Positions 1 through 5,826 of a DNA stretch of 6,034 nucleotides are shown one piece after another. Location: positions 1-6,034 of the forward strand of contig JAHHTW010000042.1 in NCBI GenBank assembly GCA_020024265.1. The letters run 5' to 3'. The notes below the pieces were generated by a model, which saw only the letters and a program-made list of their open reading frames with translations, made no database searches and was not told where the DNA came from. Position 1 is the stretch's first letter, and every line of letters starts with the position of its first letter. The stretch is from Anaerotignum sp. (lineage in GTDB: Bacteria > Bacillota > Clostridia > Lachnospirales > Anaerotignaceae). The translations under genes and the position numbers were made by a program.

Positions 1-110
1 GGTCAAGGGAGGATCTCCCTTGCAGGGTTTGGGACGGCGTCCCAAGGTCTTGTAACGGGTCAAGGGAGGATCTCCCTTGCAGGGTTTGGGACAGCGTCCC
101 AAGGTCTTAT
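1..110 (-). repeat. Tandem double-hairpin intergenic repeat, two copies (array A)
   Basis: Two copies, 57 bp apart, differ at only a few bases. Each holds two perfect hairpins. One is CAAGGGAG-gat-CTCCCTTG (8 bp stem). The other is TTGGGAC-ggc-GTCCCAA in the first copy and has loop agc in the second (7 bp stem). Read on the minus strand, a unit runs AAGACCTTGGGAC... to ...TCCCTTGACC, the same order as the copies near 3841, 4250 and 5884. The array begins directly after the hpf terminator T-tract on the minus strand and runs off the left edge of the window, so more copies may follow. No protein is supported here. Function is unknown. Confidence 0.9.
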
Positions 111-136
111 AAAAAAGGGCTTTCTTGCGAAAGCCC
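111..136 (-). terminator. Rho-independent terminator of hpf
   Basis: On the minus strand an 8 bp perfect stem, GGGCTTTC / GAAAGCCC, is closed by a GCAA (GNRA-type) tetraloop and followed at once by six T residues (111-116). It lies 17 bp past the hpf stop codon, the usual place for an intrinsic terminator. On the plus strand no T-tract follows the stem, so it acts in the hpf direction. Confidence 0.92.
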
Positions 137-152
137 CGTGTAGTCCTCTATA

Positions 153-695
153 TTAATATTCAGGTTCAATCAAACCATAAGATCCGTCTTTGCGTTTGTA
201 AACCACATTCACCTCGTCTGTATCGCCATTGCGGAATACAAAGAAATTATGTCCAATCAATTCCATTTCCATAACCGCTTCTTCTGCATCCATAGGCTTT
301 ACTTCAAAGCGTTTCACACGTTTGATTTTGTACAGTGGTTCTTCATCCAGATTTTCCTCCGGTACCAAAATGGATTGATATTCCTGTAAGAAGTTCTCAG
401 CATTTCTTGCTTTGGTACGCATACGCTTTTTATACCGTACAATCTGACTTTCGAGGATATCTACAGCCTTATCCATTGCCGCAGTCATGTCTGCATCCTG
501 TACTTCTGCACGAATCAGACGCTTATTGAGCGGAATCGTCACTTCAACGGTGGAAACCAATTTTTCCAAGCTCAGTGTAATCGTTGCTTCTGCTTCGGTA
601 GGAAAGAGCTTTTGAATTCTCTCCATCTTCTTTTCTACCATTTCCTTGGTTTTGTCCCAAACGTCGATGTTTTTACCAATAATGTTGTACCGCAT
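153..695 (-). CDS. hpf: Ribosome hibernation promoting factor, long form
   Basis: A 180-residue protein that binds the 30S decoding region of idle ribosomes and, in the long form, dimerises them into inactive 100S particles in stationary phase. Residues 1 to about 100 fit the HPF/RaiA ribosome-binding domain (MRYNIIGKNIDV start, basic helix around YKKRMRTKARN at 88-98). A short acidic linker follows. Residues 122-180 are the C-terminal dimerisation domain typical of long HPF (KIKRVKRFEVKPM, then GHNFFVFRN and the GSYGLIEP ending). Length matches Firmicute long HPF. The start at 695 is chosen because AAGGGAG lies 8 nt upstream and the family begins there. The open frame continues to 989, but that extension is Lys/Arg/Cys-rich and unlike any HPF. 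It appears monocistronic, with its own promoter (798-824) and terminator (111-136). Confidence 0.97.
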   Translation of the reverse strand: MRYNIIGKNIDVWDKTKEMVEKKMERIQKLFPTEAEATITLSLEKLVSTVEVTIPLNKRLIRAEVQDADMTAAMDKAVDILESQIVRYKKRMRTKARNAENFLQEYQSILVPEENLDEEPLYKIKRVKRFEVKPMDAEEAVMEMELIGHNFFVFRNGDTDEVNVVYKRKDGSYGLIEPEY

Positions 696-767
696 AATAA
701 CAACTCCCTTCGAAGCTATTCTAACATTGGAATAGCAATACTTCTGCCTCCGATAAATCGTAGGACA

Positions 768-786
768 AAGGAAAAACTTTTTCCTT
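768..786. promoter_or_regulatory. Near-perfect palindrome in the hpf leader
   Basis: AAGGAAAAA-c-TTTTTCCTT is an inverted repeat with 9 bp arms and a single central base. If the sigma-H-like promoter at 798-824 starts transcription near 790, the palindrome covers about the first 20 bases of the hpf mRNA. It could be a repressor site or a 5' structure. It is AT-rich, so chance is possible. Confidence 0.4.
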
Positions 787-797
787 ATGCTTTTTAT

Positions 798-824
798 ATT
801 CGACTTCCTTTTGCAAAATCCTTC
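798..824 (-). promoter_or_regulatory. Sigma-H-type promoter for hpf
   Basis: On the minus strand GAAGGATTT (816-824), an 11-base spacer and GTCGAAT (798-804, followed by AT) match every position of the Bacillus sigma-H consensus RNAGGAWWW-N11/12-RNNGAAT. The predicted start lies near 790, giving a leader of about 95 nt. In B. subtilis the orthologous gene (yvyD/hpf) is known to be controlled by sigma-H as well as sigma-B, which supports the assignment. No competing sigma-A promoter of similar quality was seen between this site and the hpf start. Use of the promoter is inferred, not shown. Confidence 0.65.
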
Positions 825-957
825 TGAAAAAATTTTTTTATCCTTCGACAAAAACAAATATTTTTTTTTGAAACACACATGCCTGCCATATTCCTGTTCG
901 CATTGCCGCATCGGAATAGCGAAAGATCCATATTGCGTCTTGTTTTCTGCTGTTTTT
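825..957. other. AT-rich gene-free stretch beside the DnaA boxes
   Basis: The segment has no supported gene. Its left part (about 825-880) is dominated by A and T runs, including a run of seven T at 833-839 and a run of nine or more T near 864. Next to a DnaA-box cluster such a tract could serve as a DNA unwinding element, but AT-rich DNA is also normal upstream of promoters. The right part (880-957) shows no structure I can name. Confidence 0.4.
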
Positions 958-1072
958 CTATCCACATGCATGCAGTTGTCCACCTGCATTTGCTGTGGAT
1001 AATGTGGATAACTCTGTGTATAACTTATATTTTCAGCTTTTTCGATGTGGATAACTCAAAGACTTGTCCACG
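958..1072. promoter_or_regulatory. DnaA-box cluster
   Basis: Four sites match TTATNCACA exactly on the minus strand. TTATCCACA occurs at 994-1002, 1003-1011 (directly abutting) and 1046-1054, and TTATACACA at 1015-1023. Three near-matches lie on the plus strand: CTATCCACA at 958-966, TTGTCCACC at 976-984 and TTGTCCACG at 1064-1072. Seven box-like sites within 115 bp of non-coding DNA is far above chance. DnaA is the replication initiator, and clusters occur at oriC, at titration or regulatory loci such as E. coli datA and DARS or the B. subtilis DnaA-box clusters, and in DnaA-controlled promoters. No dnaA, dnaN or rpmH is in the window, so oriC is possible but unproven. The following stretch, 1073-1190, shows no further boxes or genes. 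Confidence 0.85.
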
Positions 1073-1191
1073 ATATTTGACATACACCATAGGTTGCTTT
1101 CGTATCCTCATGGAGGGGGAAGGCGTTTTTTTGCAAGCATACCTATGAAAAAGCACATCTTTTTTGGGGACTTCCATTTTTTTCAATCTAT

Positions 1192-1221
1192 AAAAAAAGA
1201 ACGCATACCATAGCGGTATAC
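1192..1221 (-). terminator. Rho-independent terminator of the macro-domain gene
   Basis: On the minus strand GTATACC-gctat-GGTATGC forms a 7 bp stem that includes one U-G pair. It is followed by GTTC and a run of seven T (1192-1198). It lies 77 bp past the stop of the macro-domain gene and is the first stem with a T-tract in that direction. On the plus strand the wobble becomes an A-C mismatch and there is no T-tract. Confidence 0.72.
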
Positions 1222-1297
1222 ATTCTCTATAAAGCTTTGCTTTGGAACAAAAAGGGGTGCTTTCCCTTCGTTTTCCGGTATACCCCAAAAATACCGC

Positions 1298-1819
1298 TCA
1301 GGCATTTTTCTGGTATCCATCCCATGCGCTCAGATATGCCTCTTTGGTATCGTCGTCAAAGCATATCATCTGTACTTGCTCAATCTCTGGATTATCCTGC
1401 AATCCCTGCATAATCTCACGTACTGCGATTTTTGCTGCCAAATCCACAGGAAAGCGATAGACACCGGTACTGATAGACGGAAATGCTATGCTATGAATGT
1501 CATACTCCTTGGCTAAGCGCAGACAATTGCGGTAACAATTTGCCAAAAGCTCCTCCTCGTCCCATTTTCCGCCACGCCATATGGGACCGGGCGTATGGAT
1601 CACATACTTTGCTTTGAGCTTATAGCCCTGTGTGATTTTGGCTTCTCCTGTCTTGCAGCCACCCAGCGTTTCACATTCTTTCAAAAGTTCTCTGCCTGCT
1701 GCACGATGGATGGCACCGTCTACACCGCCGCCTCCCAGCAGGGATGTATTGGCTGCATTGACAATGGCATCTGTTTTTGCCTTGACAATATCTCCTTTGA
1801 TGATAGAAAATCGCTTCAT
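1298..1819 (-). CDS. Macro-domain protein, probable O-acetyl-ADP-ribose deacetylase / ADP-ribosyl hydrolase
   Basis: A 173-residue single-domain protein of the MacroD/YmdB type. These cytoplasmic enzymes bind ADP-ribose and hydrolyse O-acetyl-ADP-ribose or mono-ADP-ribose on proteins or nucleic acids. Family motifs appear in order: KGDIV (8-12), DAIVNAAN (17-24), LLGGGGVDGAIHRAAG (27-42), CKTGEAKIT (55-63), VIHTPGP (73-79) and FPSISTGVYRFP (113-124). Asn24 and Asp34 sit where E. coli YmdB has its Asn25/Asp35 pair, so it is probably active. The start at 1819 is preceded by AGGGGG at 7 nt and the protein begins where the family does. The frame runs on to 1972, but that part crosses the promoter and is not coding. 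It is a single-gene unit, divergent from the coiled-coil gene with about 300 bp between, and no ADP-ribosyltransferase partner is visible. Confidence 0.95.
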   Translation of the reverse strand: MKRFSIIKGDIVKAKTDAIVNAANTSLLGGGGVDGAIHRAAGRELLKECETLGGCKTGEAKITQGYKLKAKYVIHTPGPIWRGGKWDEEELLANCYRNCLRLAKEYDIHSIAFPSISTGVYRFPVDLAAKIAVREIMQGLQDNPEIEQVQMICFDDDTKEAYLSAWDGYQKNA

Positions 1820-1864
1820 ACAAATACCCCCTATCCGGAAATAGAAACTTTCCCCTTTTGTCTC

Positions 1865-1893
1865 ATTGTATCCTTTTTGCATAAATTCGTAAA
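1865..1893 (-). promoter_or_regulatory. Sigma-A-type promoter for the macro-domain gene
   Basis: On the minus strand TTTACG (1888-1893, 4 of 6 to TTGACA), a 17-base spacer and TACAAT (1865-1870, 5 of 6 to TATAAT). Transcription would begin near 1858, leaving a leader of about 40 nt with the AGGGGG ribosome site. The surrounding region (1840-1930) is AT-rich, so some match by chance is expected. Confidence 0.5.
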
Positions 1894-2115
1894 GCATTTT
1901 ATACAAAAATATTATTTTTATTTTTTCCTTTATGCTTCTTACCATGCCTGCGAATAAAAATACAGGCAGCATCGCAGTGTTTCTCTTTGTCCCGCAAGCT
2001 TCTGTTTTTGTTGATCCGATCTTACCGCATCGGCTTATGAAAAACCATTTGATGTCGATATATATAACATAGCAGCATCTATCAAAAACTGCATCCCAAG
2101 AGAGGAGAAGGATCT

Positions 2116-2922
2116 ATGCAAGTACAACATGCTTTTTTACAACAAAGAACACCCCTGCCCTCTGCGGCAATCAATCGCAGTATGCAAAGACGCATTGGTA
2201 CAGATTTCGGTGCTGTAGCACGTGGCAATCGCGTAGACAATGTCCGTCTTTCCCCGCAGGGACAGATGGCAAATGTGCTGGAATCATTGGCTAAGCAGAA
2301 AGAAAGCATCAACAAGCAGAAAAATGACCTGATCACACGCACCATGGATCGTGGCGGTAGCTTAAATGATATCAAGGAGCAGCTTTCTTTTTATGAGGCT
2401 CAGCTCAAACAGATTGACGAACAGGTTGCAGCGGTATATGAGCAGCAGGCACAGAGCATTGCACAGCAACAGAAGGAAAAAAACAATACCTATACAAAGC
2501 AGAAGCCCAAAACAAAAGAGGAGGCTGCAATGCAGCAGCTGCACACACTTTCTGCTGCGGATTTGGAAACAGAGAATGCACAAAAAATATATACCCTACA
2601 AAAAGGCAAAGAACAGGAAATCCGCATAGAAGAAGCCGAGATCAAGGGCAATGAGCGTTTTATTACGGATTTGGAGTCTAAGGGATTGGACGGCATGACA
2701 AAGGTCGATGACTTGATTGCACGTGAGCGGCAAACCATTGCAGAGAAAACCGCACATATACAAGAGCTGCAAGAGAATGTCGATGTGCTTTCCGACACCG
2801 CTGCACAGCATATGCAGCAGGTACAGAACGAGCTGGAGCAGAATCAAGAGCTGACAGCAACGCAAAAAGAAGAAAAGGAAGAAGAAGAAAACAAAGGCGA
2901 AAAACAAGTATCCCATACATGA
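2116..2922 (+). CDS. Coiled-coil protein of unknown function, Gln/Glu/Lys-rich
   Basis: A 268-residue soluble protein that I do not recognise. There is no signal peptide, membrane segment or cysteine. Residues 1-45 are non-helical and basic (RSMQRRIG, GNRVDN). The motif DNVRLSPQGQ (41-50) leads into a long predicted coiled coil, about 50-122. A low-complexity KQKPKTKEE linker (128-136) separates it from a second helical, heptad-like region of about 147-250. The C-terminus is a run of acidic residues (KEEKEEEENKGEK, 251-263). DRGGSLNDIKEQL (78-90) may be a conserved turn between helices. The start is supported by AGGAG 8 nt upstream and the end by a strong terminator. It is the only plus-strand gene, alone between divergent and convergent neighbours. 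A scaffold, or a secretion- or flagellum-associated coiled coil, is conceivable, but no function is assigned. Confidence 0.88.
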   Translation: MQVQHAFLQQRTPLPSAAINRSMQRRIGTDFGAVARGNRVDNVRLSPQGQMANVLESLAKQKESINKQKNDLITRTMDRGGSLNDIKEQLSFYEAQLKQIDEQVAAVYEQQAQSIAQQQKEKNNTYTKQKPKTKEEAAMQQLHTLSAADLETENAQKIYTLQKGKEQEIRIEEAEIKGNERFITDLESKGLDGMTKVDDLIARERQTIAEKTAHIQELQENVDVLSDTAAQHMQQVQNELEQNQELTATQKEEKEEEENKGEKQVSHT

Positions 2923-2975
2923 TGCGGCAGTCCCATGCCATCATTACGGATTTCTTATTTTCCCCTTGCATCAGA

Positions 2976-3012
2976 AAAGCTCTCTTTTGCCAATGGCAGA
3001 AGGGAGCTTTTT
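2976..3012 (+). terminator. Strong Rho-independent terminator between convergent genes
   Basis: A 16 bp stem from 2976-2991 and 2995-3010 with a 3-base loop (aat), ending in five T (3008-3012). All pairs form on the plus-strand transcript, two of them as U-G wobbles. On the minus strand those two become A-C mismatches, so the better terminator direction is that of the coiled-coil gene. A run of four A on the left side (2975-2978) gives a short T-tract on the minus strand, so it may also stop the convergent TraX-family transcript. Confidence 0.9.
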
Positions 3013-3035
3013 CGATGTTACAAGCATAATGCTTT

Positions 3036-3818
3036 TTACAGCCACAGCACACCGCAAACAGCAAGCAGCGCCAAATGCACAGGGTAAAAACCATAGCCAA
3101 TCCACTTGGGCAGGCGTTTTCCCATGACACCGTGGTATTTTCCCAGCAGCCACAGCGTCGCACAGGCAATCAGCAAATTCATACCCACGATATACAACGA
3201 CAGCCATGTCATACCATATGCACCCACAAACAGAAACAGCATTTGTATGCCATAGAATATGACAGTCACCAGTATTTGTTGTTTTCTACTGCCATAGCAG
3301 CAAAAAAAGATATATACTACGCCAAACCAGCCATAGTCCATGCCCAGCATCTGTGCAAGCAAGGCAAGCACAACTACAATCCAAGGGGCATAGGTCTGCC
3401 GATTGTATGCCAATGCATAGGCATAGCCGATACAAGCGACAGCACCCAACAGCAATGTACCCACCACATTCGTCAATGCAAATGTCATTTGTATGGGCGT
3501 ACCCACAATCAAGTGATGCACGCATTGAAACGGGATTTCAGACACAACAGCCAACAGGCACAGGCGCAACAGGTATTGTGCGGTATGATGTGTATGGCGC
3601 AGACCTTCTGCAATCTGGAATGCGAAAATCAGCATTGCCATACGGCCCAAGGACAATACACCATAGTACAATACATGGCTGCCAATGGTACCGCATACCT
3701 TTTGCAAGCCATACAAGAGCGGCTGCTGGAACAGCTTCATGCTATGATCCAGCAGCATACCAAACAGTGCAAGCAGTTTCAACTGAAAATGTGTGACAGA
3801 AAAATCTTTTACATTCAT
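3036..3818 (-). CDS. TraX-family integral membrane protein
   Basis: A 260-residue, strongly hydrophobic protein with about eight likely membrane segments. It matches the TraX family, named for F-plasmid TraX, which N-acetylates F pilin, but mostly found as chromosomal proteins of unknown substrate in Clostridia. Hallmarks are FQLKLLALFGMLLDH (11-25), SLGRMAMLIFAFQIAEGLRHT (56-76), the LLRLCLLAVVSEIPF region (83-97), DYGWFGV (161-167) and the final WIGYGFYPVHL (239-249). The conserved His, Arg and Glu of these motifs (H25, R59, E71, H75) are present. The length is usual for the family. The start at 3818 is chosen from family similarity and AGGGA about 6 nt upstream. The open frame to 3932 only reads through the hairpin repeats. 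There is no conjugation gene nearby, so a role in conjugation is not implied. The leader begins within 25 bp of the repeat array at 3841. Confidence 0.93.
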   Translation of the reverse strand: MNVKDFSVTHFQLKLLALFGMLLDHSMKLFQQPLLYGLQKVCGTIGSHVLYYGVLSLGRMAMLIFAFQIAEGLRHTHHTAQYLLRLCLLAVVSEIPFQCVHHLIVGTPIQMTFALTNVVGTLLLGAVACIGYAYALAYNRQTYAPWIVVVLALLAQMLGMDYGWFGVVYIFFCCYGSRKQQILVTVIFYGIQMLFLFVGAYGMTWLSLYIVGMNLLIACATLWLLGKYHGVMGKRLPKWIGYGFYPVHLALLAVCGVLWL

Positions 3819-3840
3819 CGTTCTTCCCTCTATACAGATC

Positions 3841-4043
3841 AAAGACCTTGGGGCTTTGCCCCAACACCCCACAAGAGACTTCGCCCCTTGACCCATCATA
3901 AAAACCTTGGGACTCTGTCCCAAACCCTGCAAGGGACACCGTCCCTTGACCCATCATAAAAACCTTGGGACTCTGTCCCAAACCCTGCAAGGGACACCGT
4001 CCCTTGACCCATCATTTCCCTTCACTGAATACTCAGTGAAGGG
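3841..4043 (+). repeat. Three double-hairpin repeats plus a third hairpin (array B)
   Basis: Three copies in tandem in the plus orientation. The second and third (3900-3957 and 3958-4015) are identical 58 bp units with stems TTGGGAC-tct-GTCCCAA and CAAGGGAC-acc-GTCCCTTG. The first (3841-3899) has TTGGGGC-ttt-GCCCCAA and CAAGAGAC-ttc-GCCCCTTG. The second stem of that copy pairs fully only in the minus-strand RNA, where the two A-C mismatches become G-U. The array closes with an 11 bp hairpin, CCCTTCACTGA-atac-TCAGTGAAGGG (4018-4043), with no T-tract. It sits directly upstream of the TraX-family gene and may be part of its leader. Function is unknown. Confidence 0.92.
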
Positions 4044-4192
4044 TTGGTGGATGGCTTGGAGAAGGTGGAAAAGAAGTCGAAAAAATGCAATGCACATAAG
4101 GCTGCACTTTTGCTTCTATCTATGAAGCATTGTTTTATTTCCCTTTTGCATATGCCTGAAACAAAGCCATTGTACTTCTTACTTTTTCTTAA
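4044..4192. other. Gene-free stretch with no recognisable element
   Basis: Together with the flanking repeats this belongs to a gene-free interval of about 530 bp between the TraX-family gene and gltX. Short open frames exist on both strands but lack ribosome binding sites and family likeness. No convincing promoter was found on either strand, although a promoter for the TraX-family gene should lie in this interval. Confidence 0.5.
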
Positions 4193-4295
4193 GCAGTGTT
4201 TTGTAAAAACACTGCGTCTAAAGTTTTGCTCAAGCTTTTTCAAAAGCTTGCAGGGTTTGGGACGGAGTCCCAAGGTCTTACAGTCCCAAGGTCTT
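4193..4295 (-). repeat. Divergent copy of the double-hairpin repeat (copy C)
   Basis: Read on the minus strand, a truncated copy (AAGACCTTGGGAC, 4283-4295) is followed by a fuller one. Its first hairpin is TTGGGAC/GTCCCAA at 4257-4273 and the linker AAACCCTG is kept. The second hairpin is CAAGCTTTT/AAAAGCTTG at 4231-4250, where the CAAG...CTTG ends are kept but the interior is replaced by another self-complementary sequence. A third hairpin of 10 bp, GCAGTGTTTT/AAAACACTGC with a 3-base loop, follows at 4193-4215. The copy begins directly after the gltX terminator, as array A does after the hpf terminator. Confidence 0.8.
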
Positions 4296-4304
4296 GTTTT
4301 TGCC

Positions 4305-4339
4305 AAAAATCTCTTGAGGCCACCTCGAAAGGCAGCCTC
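4305..4339 (-). terminator. Rho-independent terminator of gltX
   Basis: On the minus strand a 10 bp stem (4316-4339) with a TTCG loop is followed by AAGAGA and five T (4305-4309). Two adjacent pairs are U-G in the minus-strand RNA and would be A-C mismatches on the other strand, which fits action in the gltX direction. It begins 10 bp past the stop. The six bases between stem and T-tract make it less than ideal. Confidence 0.75.
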
Positions 4340-4349
4340 AGATATATGG

Positions 4350-5798
4350 TTATTTCTGTAATTTTTCCACACCAATACGCAAACGTCTTAGGCTTTCTTC
4401 CTTGCCCAAAATGTCTGCCAGCTCAATGGCGCCACCGGGCGAAGTCGGCTCGCCGGATAACGCAGTACGTATCGGCCATAATAATTGCCCGTTCTTCATT
4501 CCCAGTGTACCCACCAGCTCCATCATGCTCTCATGGATACTATGCTCCGTCCACTCTGTCAAGCCCTCCAACACAGGAATCGCTGCCAGCAAAGAGGATA
4601 ATGCAATCTCGTCATTCGTTTTCATCTTCTTGTGTGTGTAAAGCTCTGTGCTGTAGTCCGGTAATGTCTGGAAGAAATCCACCAGTCTTGGAATGTCGTT
4701 GAGTGTTTCCAAACGCTTCTGCAATAATGCTGCAATCTTCTTTAAGTCAAGCGTTGTATTGGGCAGTGCCGCCTTCAGCCTTGGCTCTGCCAGTGCATAA
4801 TACTTGTCAAAGTCCATTGCTTTGATGTATTCCCCGTTCATCCATGTCAGCTTTTTGATGTCGAAAATAGAGGGTGACTTGCTCAAGCCAGACATATCAA
4901 ACGTCTCCTCCAATTCCTTTAAGGAGAAAATCTCTCTGTTGTCCGCAGGGCTCCAGCCCAACAGTGCAATATAATTGACAATGGCTTCTACCAAAAATCC
5001 TTCATTCACCAAGTCTTCAAAGGATTTGTCACCATGGCGTTTGGAGAGTTTGTGCTGTGCATCACGCATAACGGCAGGCAGATGCACATAGGTCGGCGCT
5101 TCCCAGCCGAACGCCTGATACAAGAGGTTGTACTTCGGTGTAGAGGAGAGATATTCACTGCCACGTACCACATGTGTAATATGCATCAAATGATCGTCTA
5201 CAACATTGGCAAAGTTATAGGTCGGGAAACCGTCTGCCTTCATCAGGATCTGATCGTCCAATTCGTCATTGTTTACCGTAATTTCGCCATATACCACATC
5301 ATGGAATGTGGTCGTACCGGTATCTGGCATTTTCTGGCGGATCACAAAGGGCATACCCGCATCCAAATTTTTCTGCACATCGTCTTGGGACAAATGCAGG
5401 CAATGGCGGTCATACTTTGCGAATGCTGCACCCTCTGCATTGCTTTCCTTCAGGGATTCCAAGCGTTCCTTCGTGCAGAAACAGTAGTATGCCTCGCCTT
5501 TTTCCACCAATTGCTTTGCATAATCCATATACATACCCATGCGTTCGCTCTGTACATAGGGGCCGTAATCCCCGCCAACATCGGGGCCTTCGTCATGCTT
5601 CAGACCTGTCATACGCATGGTGTTATAAATCACATCCACTGCGCCATCCACCAGACGCTCCTGATCGGTATCCTCAATACGCAGTATAAATTTGCCGCCT
5701 TGGGACTTTGCAATCAAATATTCATACAATGCTGTTCTCAAGTTCCCAATATGCATATAGCCTGTGGGGCTGGGTGCAAATCTGGTTCTGATTTCCAT
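4350..5798 (-). CDS. gltX: Glutamyl-tRNA synthetase
   Basis: A 482-residue class I aminoacyl-tRNA synthetase that charges tRNA-Glu with glutamate, an essential step of translation and of tRNA-dependent tetrapyrrole synthesis. The N-terminal RTRFAPSPTG (4-13) and HIGN (16-19, HIGH motif) form the ATP site, and RIEDTD (40-45) is typical of GluRS/GlnRS. Cys106, Cys108, Cys133 and His135 (CFC...RHCLH) match the zinc site of E. coli GluRS. RGSEYL is at 212-217, and KLSKRHGD (250-257) is the KMSKS loop. The helical anticodon-binding part fills the C-terminus. The length is the normal bacterial size. The start at 5798 has GGAAG about 7 nt upstream and matches the family N-terminus. Many Clostridia use a non-discriminating GluRS that also charges tRNA-Gln for GatCAB, which cannot be settled here. 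No T-box leader was recognised. Confidence 0.98.
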   Translation of the reverse strand: MEIRTRFAPSPTGYMHIGNLRTALYEYLIAKSQGGKFILRIEDTDQERLVDGAVDVIYNTMRMTGLKHDEGPDVGGDYGPYVQSERMGMYMDYAKQLVEKGEAYYCFCTKERLESLKESNAEGAAFAKYDRHCLHLSQDDVQKNLDAGMPFVIRQKMPDTGTTTFHDVVYGEITVNNDELDDQILMKADGFPTYNFANVVDDHLMHITHVVRGSEYLSSTPKYNLLYQAFGWEAPTYVHLPAVMRDAQHKLSKRHGDKSFEDLVNEGFLVEAIVNYIALLGWSPADNREIFSLKELEETFDMSGLSKSPSIFDIKKLTWMNGEYIKAMDFDKYYALAEPRLKAALPNTTLDLKKIAALLQKRLETLNDIPRLVDFFQTLPDYSTELYTHKKMKTNDEIALSSLLAAIPVLEGLTEWTEHSIHESMMELVGTLGMKNGQLLWPIRTALSGEPTSPGGAIELADILGKEESLRRLRIGVEKLQK

Positions 5799-5826
5799 GT
5801 TCCATCTTCCTTTCTTCCTGCTATCG

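Noticed and set aside
696..989. N-terminal extension of hpf to 989
   Set aside because: The frame is open but crosses the sigma-H-like promoter and AT-rich DNA, has no HPF likeness, and the good ribosome site and family start are at 695.
1276..1296. Hairpin CGGTAT/ATACCG just past the macro-domain stop as the terminator
   Set aside because: The stem is six pairs with a nine-base loop and no T-tract follows; the stem at 1203-1221 fits better.
1945..1968. Inverted repeat TGCCTG...CAGGCA between the divergent genes as an operator
   Set aside because: The arms are only six bases with a 12-base centre and it is far from the likely start sites; chance is a sufficient explanation.
3819..3932. N-terminal extension of the TraX-family protein to 3932
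   Set aside because: The extra residues (QGLGQSPKVF type) are translation of the hairpin repeats, and a proper start with a ribosome site is at 3818.
3075..3959. Long plus-strand open frame opposite the TraX-family gene
   Set aside because: It is antisense to a well-recognised membrane protein, rich in His, Gln and Cys as shadow frames are, and its end runs into the repeats.
3841..4043. Repeat array as a MITE or IS remnant
   Set aside because: No terminal inverted repeats around the whole array, no target-site duplication and no transposase fragment were seen.
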